From: Astropecten irregularis
Lineage: Eukaryota > Echinodermata > Asteroidea > Paxillosida > Astropectinidae
Direction of reading: 5' to 3'
Length of the DNA: 64,000 bases
NCBI GenBank assembly: GCA_963971285.1
Contig: OZ020252.1
Location: forward strand, 8,469,662-8,533,661
The notes under the pieces are model-generated. The model saw nothing but the letters and a program-made list of their open reading frames with translations, was not told the DNA's origin and did not search any database. A program made the translations under genes and the position numbers. Shown one piece after another: positions 34,545-45,915 of the stretch. Position 1 is the stretch's first letter. Every line of letters begins with the position of its first letter.

Positions 34545-35330
34545 GCTGGCTAATAGTGCACTCAGTCATTGAGTTTGTTCCACTGGTCATTGCCTTGGTG
34601 CCCATGGTCATTTCCTTGATGCCCCTGGACATTGCCTTGGTTAAGGTGACCATATTTTGTTGAGATGATCCGGGGACAGTGATCCGTGTCCTGGGGGAGG
34701 GGTATTATTTTGAAAAAAATTTTGAATCCAGATGGTGCCTACATGCAAAATGGTGGCATCTATGGACATCTTGTCCAGTTGACATGAGTGGGTTACACAC
34801 TTACAATGTCTTTGGCGGTTGTCATCGCATACTTCTCTGAAGAATCGATCTTCTTCAGCACAGCATTTGTGTTTAGTTTTTTCTTTATTTAGGTCAATTA
34901 TAATTTTCGGGGGCATTTCATCGAATCGGGGACATTTTCGGGGACAATTTTTCATCTGGGACGGCACTGTCAAATCGGGGACGTCTGGTCACCTTAGCCT
35001 TGGTGTCCCTGATCATTGCCTTGATGTACCTGGTCATTGCCTAGGTGCCACTGGTTATTGTCTTGGTGCCCCTGGTCATTGCCTTGTGCCCCTGGCAATT
35101 GCCTTGGTGCCACTGGACATTGCCTTGATGTCCCTGCTCATTGCCTTGATGCCCCTGATCATTGCTCTGGGCCCCTAGTCATTGCCTTGGTGCCCCTAGT
35201 CATTGCCTTGGTGGCCAGCTGGCAATTGCCTTGGAGCCCCTGCTCATCGCCTTGGTGCCCCTGGTCATCAACTTTATACTCATTCTCATTACTTTGGTGC
35301 CCAAGGATCATTGCTTTGGTAACCCCTTTC
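34545..35330 (+). repeat. Minisatellite, unit about 21 bp (TCATTGCCTTGGTGCCCCTGG)
   Basis: Degenerate copies of CATTGCCTTGGTGCCCCTG run from 34545 to 34640 and again from 35000 to 35330, separated by an inserted element. Long plus-strand frames here (GHCLGAPGHCLV-like repeats) are a by-product of the unit length, a multiple of three. Confidence 0.85.
34643..34993. mobile_element. TIR element inserted into the minisatellite
   Basis: Ends AAGGTGACCA and TGGTCACCTT; nearby inner motifs GATCCGGGGACAGT and CAAATCGGGGACGTC are also inverted. The minisatellite resumes directly on both sides. The duplication is short, possibly TTA or TA. Confidence 0.65.
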
Positions 35331-36644
35331 AATTGTTCCAGTAAACTATTTTTCAGGTTTTGGACAAAACACTACCATTTATCAAGAAAACAAATCCTTA
35401 CCACAAAGGTCCTGTCCTCTAGAACAATTGTTGGATAATACACATCAATAGTTGGAACATTTTCCTCAATGTGAAAGGTTCAACAATAACTCAGGAGTCA
35501 CAGTCCAAATACGTGACACAGTGTCTCACTTTTACAATGAGTATTCTTGATTCATCTTAGATGACCTTACACAAATTACATCATACAAATACAGGGCTTG
35601 TATCTAGATTGGTAAGGGCAGTTAACTTAAAGAAAAATGAAAAGTCATCCTAATTTTCATAATTATATGAAAAAAGGCATTGACCGGAACAAATGCTCTA
35701 TCAGTTCGCTCACGACTGTTGTCCATTAATATATATGCGACCGTCTTCAAACATGTCAAATGATACAATAAAAGGATGAGTCGTGTTTCACGCAGCTTTG
35801 CACACCTGCTACATGTATATCTCATCGAACCACGTCCCCCCCATGATTTTGCTCTCTACTCAGTTTGCAGGAGACTCCACCCTCCGTGTGGATGGAGCCA
35901 GTGCAGTATGAAATCATTACGGTTCGGATATAACGAGGGACCATAACATGGCACACCTGTCTCGCGACAATGTAGGCACGGGACTTCATTATGAGAAGAC
36001 TACACTGAATTATTCATCAACCAATAAACCTTGATTGCATCATTTCACACATTTTATTTGTTAATAATACCCATGCATCCATACTTTCAACAGCACGAAA
36101 GCCAAATTCACACACTAAGTACATATGGGGAAAGCTACAGAGGAATGAACGCAGGTCATTGATTTGAAAAAAACCCACATTATTTTATTTATTTTTTTGG
36201 TGCATTCCAAACGTATTATTTTTTCTTTATCTATTGGAAAACGGCAGTACAAGTAGGTTACTTCTGATTATTTGATTCAATTTTGCGACACAATTCCGTG
36301 AATGTGAAACAGACTTTTCAAAGCTGCTAAAATTGGGTGACACAGAAATCAGGATTTTAAGATACAAAAAAAAATAATAATAACAACTCAAACCAGTGAC
36401 ATAGAATTTATGATTTCACAACTGTGGAAAATAATGCAAAGTGAGGTATTATTAAAAAAAAAAAAGTGGAATTAAAGAAGAATTTCACAACCCAAACTGT
36501 AATGTGTAAAAATGAAAAGTCACCTTTATGTGAAGCTGGAAAAAAAATCTGAAAAAAATTACAAACAAACAAACAACAGACCAATGAACAAACAAACTTT
36601 TAAAATTTTAAACAAAATGTTAACAAATAAACAAATAAACTCAC
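35331..36644. other. AT-rich stretch upstream of UCP, nothing recognised
   Basis: No ORF or repeat family I can support. If the untranslated-exon model is right, this is part of a UCP 5' UTR intron. Confidence 0.4.
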
Positions 36645-36854
36645 CTGATATTTTCAGAAAAACAATTCTATATACATGTATACAGAAATGAATGATCCTT
36701 CACTGTCGTTCATTAGCCTGACTAGTTTTGTCGGATTTCTGATCGTTTTCCCTCGGGCTGGATTTGTCAAATTCCTTGCAGTAGTTCCGCCAGTGTAGCC
36801 ACGTTTTTGCCATTGGACTCCCACTCATATCATACGAGACCCCCACCTAACAAT
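36645..36854 (-). other. Putative untranslated UCP exon carrying a 42-codon upstream ORF
   Basis: On the minus strand the pyrimidine-rich CTTCTCTTTGTCTCTTCCTA, then CTGATGCAG, precedes 36854, and CAG/GTGAGT closes the exon at 36645 (210 nt). It holds a two-codon ORF (36825-36833, ATG ATA TGA) overlapping the start of a 42-aa ORF at 36700-36828 (starts MSGSPMAKTWLHWRNYCKEF, then a charged Lys/Asp/Glu/Gln tail). The nearest downstream coding start on this strand is UCP. Alternatively it is the 3' exon of an unknown gene, since the frame stays open from an AG at 36847. Confidence 0.4.
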
Positions 36855-36945
36855 CTGCATCAGTAGGAAGAGACAAAGAGAAGCAGGAGAATGATTAAAC
36901 CTATTAATCTTGATTGAAATTGCTCTCAAGTGGCTTACTGGCAGA

Positions 36946-37140
36946 CCTACCGTTTAAAGGGAGCATATAGGATTTCCAAGGCCTCCAAAAAACAAATATT
37001 GAGTTTGAGACAGAAAATTCACTCAACAGTTCGTAAACAGTGCAAACAGTCATCATTGGAAATCTTGGTTCATCAGATGATGGGTTTTTCAAGCAAATTA
37101 AGATTTAGTGTCTTTTCCAAAGATTGTTGGAACGATTTTT
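36946..37140 (+). mobile_element. MITE-6 copy (TTTAAAGGGAGCATATAGG end)
   Basis: TTTAAAGGGAGCATATAGGA, then TTTCCAAGGCCTCCAAAAAA and AGTTTGAGACAGAAAATTCA. An inverted copy is at 61690-61915. The lysine-rich frames in both are MITE sequence. Confidence 0.6.
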
Positions 37141-37160
37141 GAAACAAACATAAAGTAAAC

Positions 37161-37349
37161 TATTCTTTACGTTTTTAAAGAAAAATCGAGTCGGGTTTTC
37201 GCTATTTTCCCATGACTCAGATAATAGATATGTCCGATTGAGCTCAACTTTTCAAAGGTTTATTATTTCATGTACAATTGTACATGTTTGATCAGACAAA
37301 GTATGAGTGCAGTCCTGTGACCTTTACCAATCATGTATTGTACCTTTAA
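37161..37349 (-). mobile_element. MITE-2 fragment, inverted
   Basis: Contains GAGTCGGGTTTTCGCTATTT and TGTCCGATTGAGCTCAAC and ends ACCAATCATGTATTGTACC-TTTAAG, i.e. the left terminus of MITE-2 with TTAA at 37346-37349. The right half is missing. Confidence 0.7.
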
Positions 37350-37752
37350 GTAGCAAACCCAAGCCCAAATTCATGGAACCTGTTATGGCCTATTTTTGTG
37401 CTTACGGGCACTGTTTTGAGTGAAATCATTTCATGGAATCCATAAGCAAGACTTTTGATGCTTAATCGGTTAGAATTTCTAGGCTAACCTTGATTGTTTT
37501 CTGTTAACCCACTGTGCATTCTCAGTGCAGAAAGTCCTTGCTTAGTGTAGCGAGAAAGGAAACCCTTAATTCCGTGAAATTACGATTACCGTAATTCCCC
37601 GTAAGCCTAAAAAAGTCTGCAAGATATCATGAGTGAAGTCAAGAACTTTTGCTAATGGTAACAGATTCCATGAAACTGAGCCTAATGTAGTACAGTCTAC
37701 GTGCTAGTCTTGGTTGTTGTTATTACTCAAACGTACAGTATGAACCGATTAC

Positions 37753-38000
37753 CTGCAATAACCCGCGCCGCACACACGTATATATGAGAGTAAAGACCGC
37801 TGTTACAGACAGGTCGGTATACGTACGTGAGTGCAGATCACCTGCACACATATTTACATGTGTGCTCGTCAGTGCGGGTACCGGTAATCGGTTTGAGTAT
37901 CCACACCAACAACGTCGTGAACAAAGTCTGGCCCGGGTCTGACTTCCACACTGGTCGAAGTCACAGCCGGGCAAACGATGGTCATGATGGTTGGCCGACT
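37753..38000 (-). promoter_or_regulatory. CpG-rich segment, possible UCP promoter and first untranslated exon
   Basis: CpG dinucleotides are clearly denser than in the surrounding AT-rich DNA (GGCGCGGG, CGTACGTAT, CCCGGGCC, CGACGTTG). On the minus strand GTTATTGCAG/GTAATC gives a donor with the exon ending at 37753, followed by the putative exon at 36645-36854. A TATATA stretch lies at 37780-37785. No direct evidence of transcription. Confidence 0.3.
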
Positions 38001-38326
38001 CTCTCAAAACCCTATCTCAAAAAGTCACAACAATGGCCTGTCAAAATATTGTGCTGCAGAAATACAAATGGGAGTGCATGCAGCTGGCATCTGATGGTGA
38101 CCCTGATGAAGGGAGATAGCGAGGGCCTGTCCTTTGAAATGCGTAGATAGATGAAATACTGGTAAAAAAAGTGGTAAACATGTTGACCAGAGAGGTAGAC
38201 TTCCCCAGAGATAACGAACCAAACAACAAAAGCCAGCAGAACTACCAACAAGAAAAAACAAACACATACAGTGTATAGACCAGTTAAAAGGTGACAGCTT
38301 TGATATCACACTAATAGGTAGAGGGG

Positions 38327-38632
38327 TGCGTTCGGCTTGCGTGAACATATGCGAACATGTTCAGGCCGTTTGCGTTATGCTTGGATTTTGTAGTGGAACG
38401 CATATCACGCAACAAATGGCGAACATGTGTTGAGTATTGCGTCCACTGTTCTAGCCAGGATAAAACTGCGTCCATCTTTCATTCAATGTAGTTAAGCCAA
38501 CTACAGCAAACACCTCATCTACACTGTTAGCTACATGTGTGTGTTAATTAACGTTGTGTTCATGTTTGGCGAACAGCACGTTCCGGTTTGGAAACGATGG
38601 CGCGCACATAGTTAGCTGGAGTGGAATGCACT
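38327..38632. mobile_element. TIR element (GGGGTGCGTTC / GGAATGCAC ends), copy 1
   Basis: Shares GCGAACATGTGTTG, CATCTTTCATTCAATGTAGTT and CATGTTTGGCGAACAGC with the longer copy at 50106-50580. Ends in GTTAGCTGGAGTGGAATGC. Confidence 0.65.
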
Positions 38633-39244
38633 GGTCTCACTTAATAAATTGTTTTTATTGATATCATTAAGAATGGAAAGTAGGTCCAACTTTAAAAGTT
38701 TCGGTTTCGGTAAGCAATTTTCTTAATGGATACAAAATCTTCAGTCGTTTGCCATGCTCAAACAATTATAATTTCTTGGACTTCGGGCTTCTTTTATATT
38801 ACATACATGTATATTAGGCAGACTTATGTCCTTTGAAGTTGGAAACAACAGTGGGATATTTGGGTACAACTACAGTACCTAGGTGGTTTTATATGGGGTT
38901 TTAATGCAAAGTGTAAATATAGACATGAAAGCTGTTATTTACATACAGCTCTGATATTTAAATCATAAGACTTAAATTTATGTCTGGTTGTGTAGGCTGT
39001 ATACGCTGTGTTTGCCAATACTGCCTGTATTATAAAACTAATACTCGACCCACCCACTAGTACTATATCAAACACAAACTACATCATGGGCTATTAAAAC
39101 TCCCATGGCAATTGTGCTTAAAGGTAATAATCCTAAAAAAAACTACTATACACAGTACAGATATCCCCAAACGAAATGCTGTGTACTTGCACTTGTACGT
39201 ATACTGGTATACCATAAAGTCCATGTACACCCACGCAGGTAATA

Positions 39245-40012
39245 ATATCGTCGACGTTTTTACAAACCGGCAAAATAAGGGCCCTTTTTCAACATGGACG
39301 TTCACCAAAATTGCGAGTAACATTGTGGGAGTTTTCAAACAGTTAATTTATTGGTCTAACATCCAAATTTGGGGTAGAAGGTTGTCCATGAGTTGGTTTT
39401 AAACATCATCATTGTAAGTTTGTTTAGTTTGTTTAATTCTTAATCAAAATTATGATAATTGAATGAAAAATAAATTTGTCACCTCGTACATTTTTTTTTC
39501 AAGAACCACATACTTTTGGAGTTTACAAACTGACAAATACAATTTTTACTTTATAATATTTCAAAATTAAAGCCCACCGCACACTATAAGATCGGACTAG
39601 GACCCGACTGGTTTTTGGAAGGATCTCAAAGCATTCTGGGAGACTTAACCGTGATTCGACAGTCGAATCTTGCCAACTGGCCATCAAAGTGGGTCTGCGA
39701 CTGTAAACAATCGCAGTTAAGACTCCCAGAATGCTTTGCGATCCTTCCAAAAACCAGTCGGGTCCTAGTCGGAATGTCGGATCGCATAGTGTGCGCTGGG
39801 ATAAGATTAATTGTTTATCAAACTGATATGCCGATTATTTATTACAAACTCACAGACAAGCCATTTACCAAATTTCTCCCCAAAATGTGGAGGCTAGACC
39901 AATAGATTTACCATTTGAAAACTCCCAGATTGTAACACTCAATTTTGGTGAACATCCATGTTGAAAAAAAGGGCCCTTATTTTGCCGGTTCGTAAAAACA
40001 CCAACAATATGT
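39245..40012. mobile_element. TIR element with about 135-bp arms
   Basis: Left arm (CCGGCAAAATAAGGGCCC, AACATGGACGTTCACCAAAA, GGGAGTTTTCAAA) is repeated inverted at 39870-40012. Nested inside is the element at 39573-39801. Confidence 0.7.
39573..39801. mobile_element. Fold-back MITE with CGCACACTAT ends
   Basis: CCCACCGCACACTATAAGATC left, GATCGCATAGTGTGCGCTGGG right; inner arms GACCCGACTGGTTTTTGGAA and complement, then CAAAGCATTCTGGGAG and complement. It lies in the loop of 39245-40012. Confidence 0.7.
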
Positions 40013-40312
40013 AGTACTATGTAAATAGGTGTCAGCATTGGTTTAATATAATAGCACCCAGTTCCTCGTAAAAGAGAAGAGAAAATGTACACTTCACTGT
40101 TAAAAAATTCACAAGAATTGTCTGTTTGATATAAAATTTGATATCCGCAAGTATAGGCTTTAGATAGATGGCAGCTAGTTTTGAGTTTTTTAGGGAAATT
40201 ATGAGAGGTGTCAGGGACCTTGAAGCATTGTCCCAATGGGAAATACATGACACGCCCACTCCCTACACACCGGTACACAAAACAGGATCTGTAGTCATTT
40301 TGCAGACATGAG

Positions 40313-40470
40313 ACCAATTTCATAAAGCACTAAGATTGATCTAGTGGATTGATTAGTGAGAATCAATCTTAATCGCTAAGCAAAGTGTGATGTCACAGTA
40401 CAAATCACCACATGTGGTAATACTTACAACTCATCTTAAGATTAATCTGAGTGCTTTGTGAAATCCAGCC
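40313..40470. mobile_element. Short MITE with ATTTCATAAAGCACTAAGATT ends
   Basis: The left end AATTTCATAAAGCACTAAGA is matched on the right by GATTAATCTGAGTGCTTTGT then GAAAT. About 155 bp. Confidence 0.6.
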
Positions 40471-40629
40471 ATGAATTCATTACATTCCAATAGGCGCAGC
40501 TACTGGCAGACAGACAGACAGATTATCCACTAGAGCAACGTACACAGGGTATGTTCAGACATGGAGAAAGCTTGATCCTTCCTCCATGATTCAGATGAGG
40601 GACTGGCTTCAAGACTGGGTTGCGGTTAT

Positions 40630-40768
40630 AATAGCACTGCGCACTTGCAATAAAAATAGCACCGAACCTCAGACAAACATTGCAACCGGCCATGCAAACG
40701 TGTGGTGAGCAGAGCTGTATGTGTGCACGTGCATGCATGGTGTGACGTCATTAGTGCGGAACGCTATT
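40630..40768. mobile_element. Short MITE with AATAGC / GCTATT ends, copy 2
   Basis: AATAGCACTGCGCACTTGCA … GACGTCATTAGTGCGGAACGC then TATT; opposite orientation to 24096-24236. Confidence 0.65.
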
Positions 40769-40871
40769 GATGCCCACAGCAGGGGTTCCAGTACCCAACC
40801 CAAAACTCCCAAATCACCTTACGTACGTTCATATGATATCTGTTATCAGTAACTCATGCTTTCGTTTCTTC

Positions 40872-41512
40872 AAAGCTGGACACATGCAACAGCCTTTTGC
40901 ATGGTCTTTCGGACTTCCAAATACACAAACTTCAACGCCAACAAAACGCTGCAGCCCGGTTAGTTACCTTGAGTAAGAAGCGTGATCATATAACGCCCAT
41001 TCTACAAGACCTGCATTGGCTGACCGTGAAAAAACGCATCATCTACAAACTCATCCTTTTAACGTTCAAAGCTCTTAATGACCAAGCACCAAACTACCTA
41101 CGTGAACTCATTTACATTAAGGAACCTTCTCGTACTCTAAGATCAAATGCTGCAACCATTTTACAACAGAGAACTGTCAACACTAGCACATATGGCCAGA
41201 GATCATTTTCATACATAGCTCCCGAACTCTGGAACCGGCTTCCAATACATATCAGAAATGCTGACTCACTGGATCTTTTCAAGAAATCGCTTAAAACTCA
41301 TCTGCTCACTCAGTGATTTTTCAATATATTAATTGCCAGCTATCTCACATTGGTGTATTCTCATTTGCCTAATAGTTGTATAAAATTAAAGTAGTTTAAG
41401 TACATGTAGTTAATTTCTTTATATGTTTGATTCATGCCTGTACAGCGCATTGGGGTCTGTCTGACGGAATGCGCTCTAAAAGAGTGATTTATTATTATTA
41501 TTATTATTATGG
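40872..41512 (+). mobile_element. 3' end of a CR1/L2-type non-LTR retrotransposon
   Basis: The frame to a stop at 41314-41316 encodes CNSLLHGLSDFQIHKLQRQQ, NAAARLVTLSKKRDHITP, LQDLHWLTVKKRIIYKLI, SFSYIAPELWNRLPIHIR and FKKSLKTHLL, the reverse-transcriptase C-terminus also seen at 13146-13616 but from a different lineage. The 3' tail has CAGCGCATTGGGGTCTG and GCGCTCTAAAAGAGTG, ending in (ATT)n at 41485-41510. Confidence 0.88.
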
Positions 41513-42780
41513 GGGCCACAGCATGCAGGGCAATAGAAGGGTTGGAAATGCAAATTACGTACATGTAATTCAGTTGAAGTAAACTACATGTAATTACTTC
41601 CCATTCCATATGCTCCACATATATAAGGCTTGTCAAAGTTGTCTGTGTCTATATGTGGGATCAAGGCATAATAGAGCTATAGATAAAAGTAGATGTGTCA
41701 AGTTGTAAAATAACCCCCATCCCCCCCCCAGGGCATGGGGTTAGTCCCACAAATTTTCCAGGCTAACCCCATTCGGGGTTAGTCCCAAAGTGCTAAAAAA
41801 TCGTGTCCCAACGAGGACTTGTCAGTGGGACTGCATACCCGGCCCCCATTCGGAAGTACTCGATATTCCGAAGCCAACCCCTCGTATGAACTTACGCAAA
41901 CAGTTCACGGACACAACCAGTGACAAGCAATATGTCAATATATTCTCTCCCCTTTCAACCACTGGTTTGACCAAGTCAAGTCCATGCACCTCAATCCTTC
42001 AGATTTCCCCAGCACAAACACATGATCCCTAGTGGCATCATGCAGTCTAATTACATGATGTACACATACTTTACCCATCCACCATACAGGAGAGCAGTTT
42101 CCAATAATATAATTATAATAACAAATTACATGTAAATGCATCCCATTCAGCATATAATTATATGTTGCTCAGAACCAATTGTGTTGCCAAAAGAATTTAC
42201 TGTGCACAGTAATATATTCTGGAATATTTAGTATTCACCATGTATCCGTAACAATTAGACCCCATTTGTAAAATGCTGAGCATGTACACTGTATAGTGTA
42301 TATGTGTGTATGGCAAAGAGAATGGACAGTCCCTGTAAAGTACTTTCAGAATCATCGATCTAAAATTTCCCTTACAAAACCTGGATTTACATCCAGCTGT
42401 GTCTGGCTGGCAAAAAAACGGAGCCTCATACTTCCTGACATTGTTGATGTGTTGACTGAAATGGAAAGTGGCACTCAGATTTCAGTTTCTTGTTTTATCA
42501 AGTACATACATTACATTCAAATATAAATGTTTTCAGCAAATGTTTTTATGCATTTCATCATCTTGGTAAATGTACCACAATGTACTCAAGAATAAGATTC
42601 GGTTTCATATGTACTGATTTTTTTTACATATGTTCTATATTAAAATTACTAGAGTGCTAGCTCCGTGTAGAAAGTGATGCCTGCTGGGCGCATCCATGTT
42701 TGTGCACAAACCTATGGAAAGCCCACAATTTTGTACATTTTTTGTACGATCATTTGTATACCTGCATTGTGTTCTATACA
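41513..42780. other. Intergenic, nothing recognised
   Basis: AT-rich with many ACATGTA words. No gene or repeat family I can support. Confidence 0.4.
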
Positions 42781-43085
42781 GGTGCGTTATCGAAGCAAAA
42801 TACGCCCGAAATCCGATGCACCTTCGGTAAATGCGCGTTTCATTTAGGGCCGTGCGCGCACACGCTCTGCACGTCAGTCACGCAATGATTGCAAGCGTCA
42901 TCAAGACGCGCTACCGGTACCGTTCACACGAACTTGCGCGTTGCATGTAGAGTGCACTCTTCGAAAGGCATTCCAGTCAAAGTGTTCTTGTTCTGAAGAC
43001 ACGCACATAAATTCAAAATGACAGCGCCCAGGACGGCTTCAAAACATCTACGCGCGGAGAACGCAGAGCTAGCGCTCAAGTAATT
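42781..43085 (+). promoter_or_regulatory. CpG-rich segment with possible short first exon
   Basis: CGCGTTTC, GTGCGCGCACACG, CAAGACGCGCTACCGG and CGCGCGGAGAACGC make this one of the two CpG-densest places in the window. A plus-strand ATG at 43018 opens a 21-codon frame (MTAPRTASKHLRAENAELAL) that meets a weak GTAATT donor or a stop. No downstream exon was found. Confidence 0.2.
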
Positions 43086-43167
43086 TTAATATAGCTCTAT
43101 GTTTTTTTATAATAATAAAATAACCTGCAAGGGAAACTGACTGAATATAATGTAATTCAAAAGTGAA

Positions 43168-43215
43168 CAAAGGAAAATTGACTGGAGCGGGATTCGAACC
43201 AGCGACCTCCTTACA
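43168..43215 (-). mobile_element. SINE S1 fragment
   Basis: AAAATTGACTGGAGCGGGATT then CGAACCAGCGACCTCC is the B-box end and 3' tail of family S1 in inverted orientation; the head is lost. Confidence 0.5.
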
Positions 43216-43976
43216 ATGTATGTGCAGATATTGATTTCATTTATTATAAATGTACACTTGTTATGAAGGATGATAGATGACAATTGTATATTTTGTGTAG
43301 TGTACAATTATAAAGGGACCGCCAGCCATCAACGCATTATCAACAATCACAACAATAAAATATGCACAGGTCTCCATATACTGTATCCACCAAATACTGT
43401 ACATTTACATCAAATGCAGCGGCAGGCATGACGAGGCGCATTCTGTATGCAGAAATCTAAGCAATCTGCAGCCAGGTTGCCTAGAATTAAATCCCCCATC
43501 ACAATGCAGGTGGCAATTCATGCATGTCAGGGGTCATAATCACTGATCTGTGCACATCTATACATTGTATGTAATGTTCCCCTGCCTACCAGATGCAATT
43601 AAGGTTATATACACCATTCAAGTCTACTGAATTAAAATTTTAACTGGCCATGCATAACCTGCGCAATCAGTCGAGGTACAGTAAAAATAGGACATTCTAG
43701 GGATATGTACACATATGTATTAAGCTCAGTGGATAAGTTTAAAGGTGCATTTGTGCATTTGGTTGGTCCTAGTAATACATACATGTACGTACATGTGTAC
43801 ATGTAACAGCATGAATAGAGGTATTTAAATTACCGTGTCCTTTCAGGAGTAATATACCAGATTAATACACACACGGTACGTACTCTTCCATATGTTGTCC
43901 TTTTTATACATTTAGTGTTTCCATTTCTTTATGTTTTCTGCACAGCACTGGGCTAATATTACGTGTCAAAGTATAG

Positions 43977-44322
43977 ATCAGCGCGGACATCCGGGTACTT
44001 TCATTCTCATAACTTGACAACCGATGAAAACTAACGTGTAGATGGCGCAAGCTACGGACAATTCACGCAAAAACTGCCCGTCGTCGAGAATTGTTTTCCA
44101 AATATTTTTGTCAAGAAGCAGAAATCGTGTTCTGCACTACTTTCATTGTCGAGTCATAGTTTTTCCTCAGACAATAATCCTTCTTTGAAGTACCGTATAC
44201 TAAGATTACGGTAAACAATTCTGGCAGCTTTTTGTCTTAAAACCTGTACAACTTAATGCTTTGTTTTCATCGGCTCCAAGGTCGGTGAGTTGGAATGACG
44301 TCACTCCGCGCTGATCTATTAG
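43977..44322. mobile_element. TIR element with ATAGATCAGCGCGGA ends
   Basis: ATAGATCAGCGCGGA on the left and TCCGCGCTGATCTAT on the right, then GGGTACTTTCATTC near one end. The interior has no supported ORF. Confidence 0.6.
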
Positions 44323-44682
44323 GCCCTAGACACAGATTCTCTCCACAATTACACACAACAAGCAGAGACAGGTCCTTGTATCAGAAACCATATTATGAGT
44401 GTACAAAAAATTCACGACTTTACTTGGAAAAGAGGAAATCCATAAACTCTGCAAATCAAATCAATTATATCATTCAACTCAGTATGATGTAGTGATCGAA
44501 AGCTCTCAATAGTATTCTGACAAATTTTGGTGACTCCCAGCATAATATTAATACAAATGTGAAATCATGCATCCTCAAAGATGGTAGGTACGTCATGAAA
44601 CCTATAGTGTGTTACAACTAAACAAGTGCAAATTAATGCACACTGTAATTGAATGGTGTATACCCTTAAAAACTGACAGAAG

Positions 44683-44771
44683 TGGGATTCGAACCTGCGA
44701 CCCCCCAAAAAAATTGTGTACACTACTCTTGAGGCATACCTGTGCTCTACCAACTGAGCTATCCAGCCCTA
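44683..44771 (-). mobile_element. SINE S1 tRNA-like head with internal insertion
   Basis: On the minus strand: GGGCTGGATAGCTCAGTTGG, TAGAGCACAGG, then about 25 extra bases with a T7 run, then GTCGCAGGTTCGAATCCCAC. The insertion in the anticodon region rules out a working tRNA. Confidence 0.6.
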
Positions 44772-45117
44772 TATACATGTATTGGTAGTGTGGGTACAAA
44801 GTTAGATTACATTTAAGATATTGTCCCCTGCATTATTTATGCACGGGCCTTGATACTGGAAAGCTAATACAGTCAGTCATGTATTGTATATTTACTGTAT
44901 ATACAGTGCAAAAATGAACAGTGCAGGCTGTACAAGGCTACAACTTGCAAATTTATGCAGCCTGAATTACATGTATATTTGTACATATATAGATATAGGC
45001 CTACTGTTCAACATGTACCAATTGCACTATACACTGTATCTTAATTCACATAATTTTCCTATCAATTTACTCTACTTACACGATTTACTTTTTAAAAGTA
45101 CACGAGATAAATATTCA

Positions 45118-45172
45118 ATGCATTAACCATGGAGGAAGGAAAAGACGTTTTTTCCTTCCTCCATGCATTAAC
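45118..45172. repeat. Perfect hairpin, TGCATTAACCATGGAGGAAGG type
   Basis: AACCATGGAGGAAGGAAAA / TTTTCCTTCCTCCATGCATTAA. Related words at 9680-9720 and 53922-53936. Confidence 0.6.
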
Positions 45173-45621
45173 ATAACATGGCATAACCTGCACAGCAAAG
45201 ACCTTTCTTTACACTTGCCCAGATAAAAAAAATAACATTGCTATATTGATTTCAACCAGAATTGAATGAATATGACTGTACCATACCTGCCTGCCTGGCT
45301 ATGCGAGTGCCCTTGAGTTGTACGTACTCGTAACGAACAATAACATTACCTTACTACTTTAACGCTAAATTAATTTAGCCAAAAGGTTTAGAGGCCTATA
45401 AATAAGGCGAAGCCCTTGGTGGATTTTATGCATTGCATTAGGCAGCTAATAAATCACTTAGTTACTAGTGCATGCACTTTCCTTCCAACTGTCATCTTTT
45501 AATCTCGCTGGAGGATTTCAATTTCATTTTCTTAAAACCATTTCTAATCCAATGCAGGAAATTTATAATGCCACATATACAGTAGGCCCTTTTTCGGCAC
45601 TTTGCATAGACTGCAAAAACA

Positions 45622-45842
45622 TAGCGCGTGCCGTTTACGAAACGGGAGCTTAGGCTCAGGCTCCGTCATCCATATGCTGAAAATATAGGTTGTGGTTTTT
45701 CATTGGAGCTGAAGCTCTGTTTTCCTTTTCAAACCAGATAATACTTCCGAAACGCAGCCAAATTTAAAACCTCTATTTTGCTACCCATTATTATAGAATG
45801 GAGCTGGGCCCATCAAGCCTCTGTTTTGTAAACGCCCATAGT
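45622..45842 (+). mobile_element. MITE with GTTTACGAAACGGGAGC ends, copy 2
   Basis: GCCGTTTACGAAACGGGAGC … CCTCTGTTTTGTAAACGCCC; interior GAAAATATAGGTTGTGGTTT and GAAGCTGAAGCTCTG-like words shared with 60648-60930. Confidence 0.7.
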
Positions 45843-45915
45843 GTTGTTGTTTTTGGGTTTTTTTTGTTGTAATTGTTGTTGTTGTTTGTTGTCTGTTGTT
45901 GTTGTTGTTGTTTTG
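45842..45915 (+). repeat. (TTG)n microsatellite
   Basis: Imperfect TTG/TTGTTG run over about 74 bp. Confidence 0.9.

Noticed and set aside
34819..35438. Plus-strand ORFs with GHCLGAPGHCL-type repeats
   Set aside because: By-product of a 21-bp minisatellite; no start context, splice sites or homologous domain.
37723..38007. 94-codon minus ORF in the CpG-rich patch
   Set aside because: Cys/Arg-rich translation of CpG-dense DNA, where long frames arise by chance; no domain. The patch is better explained as promoter-like.
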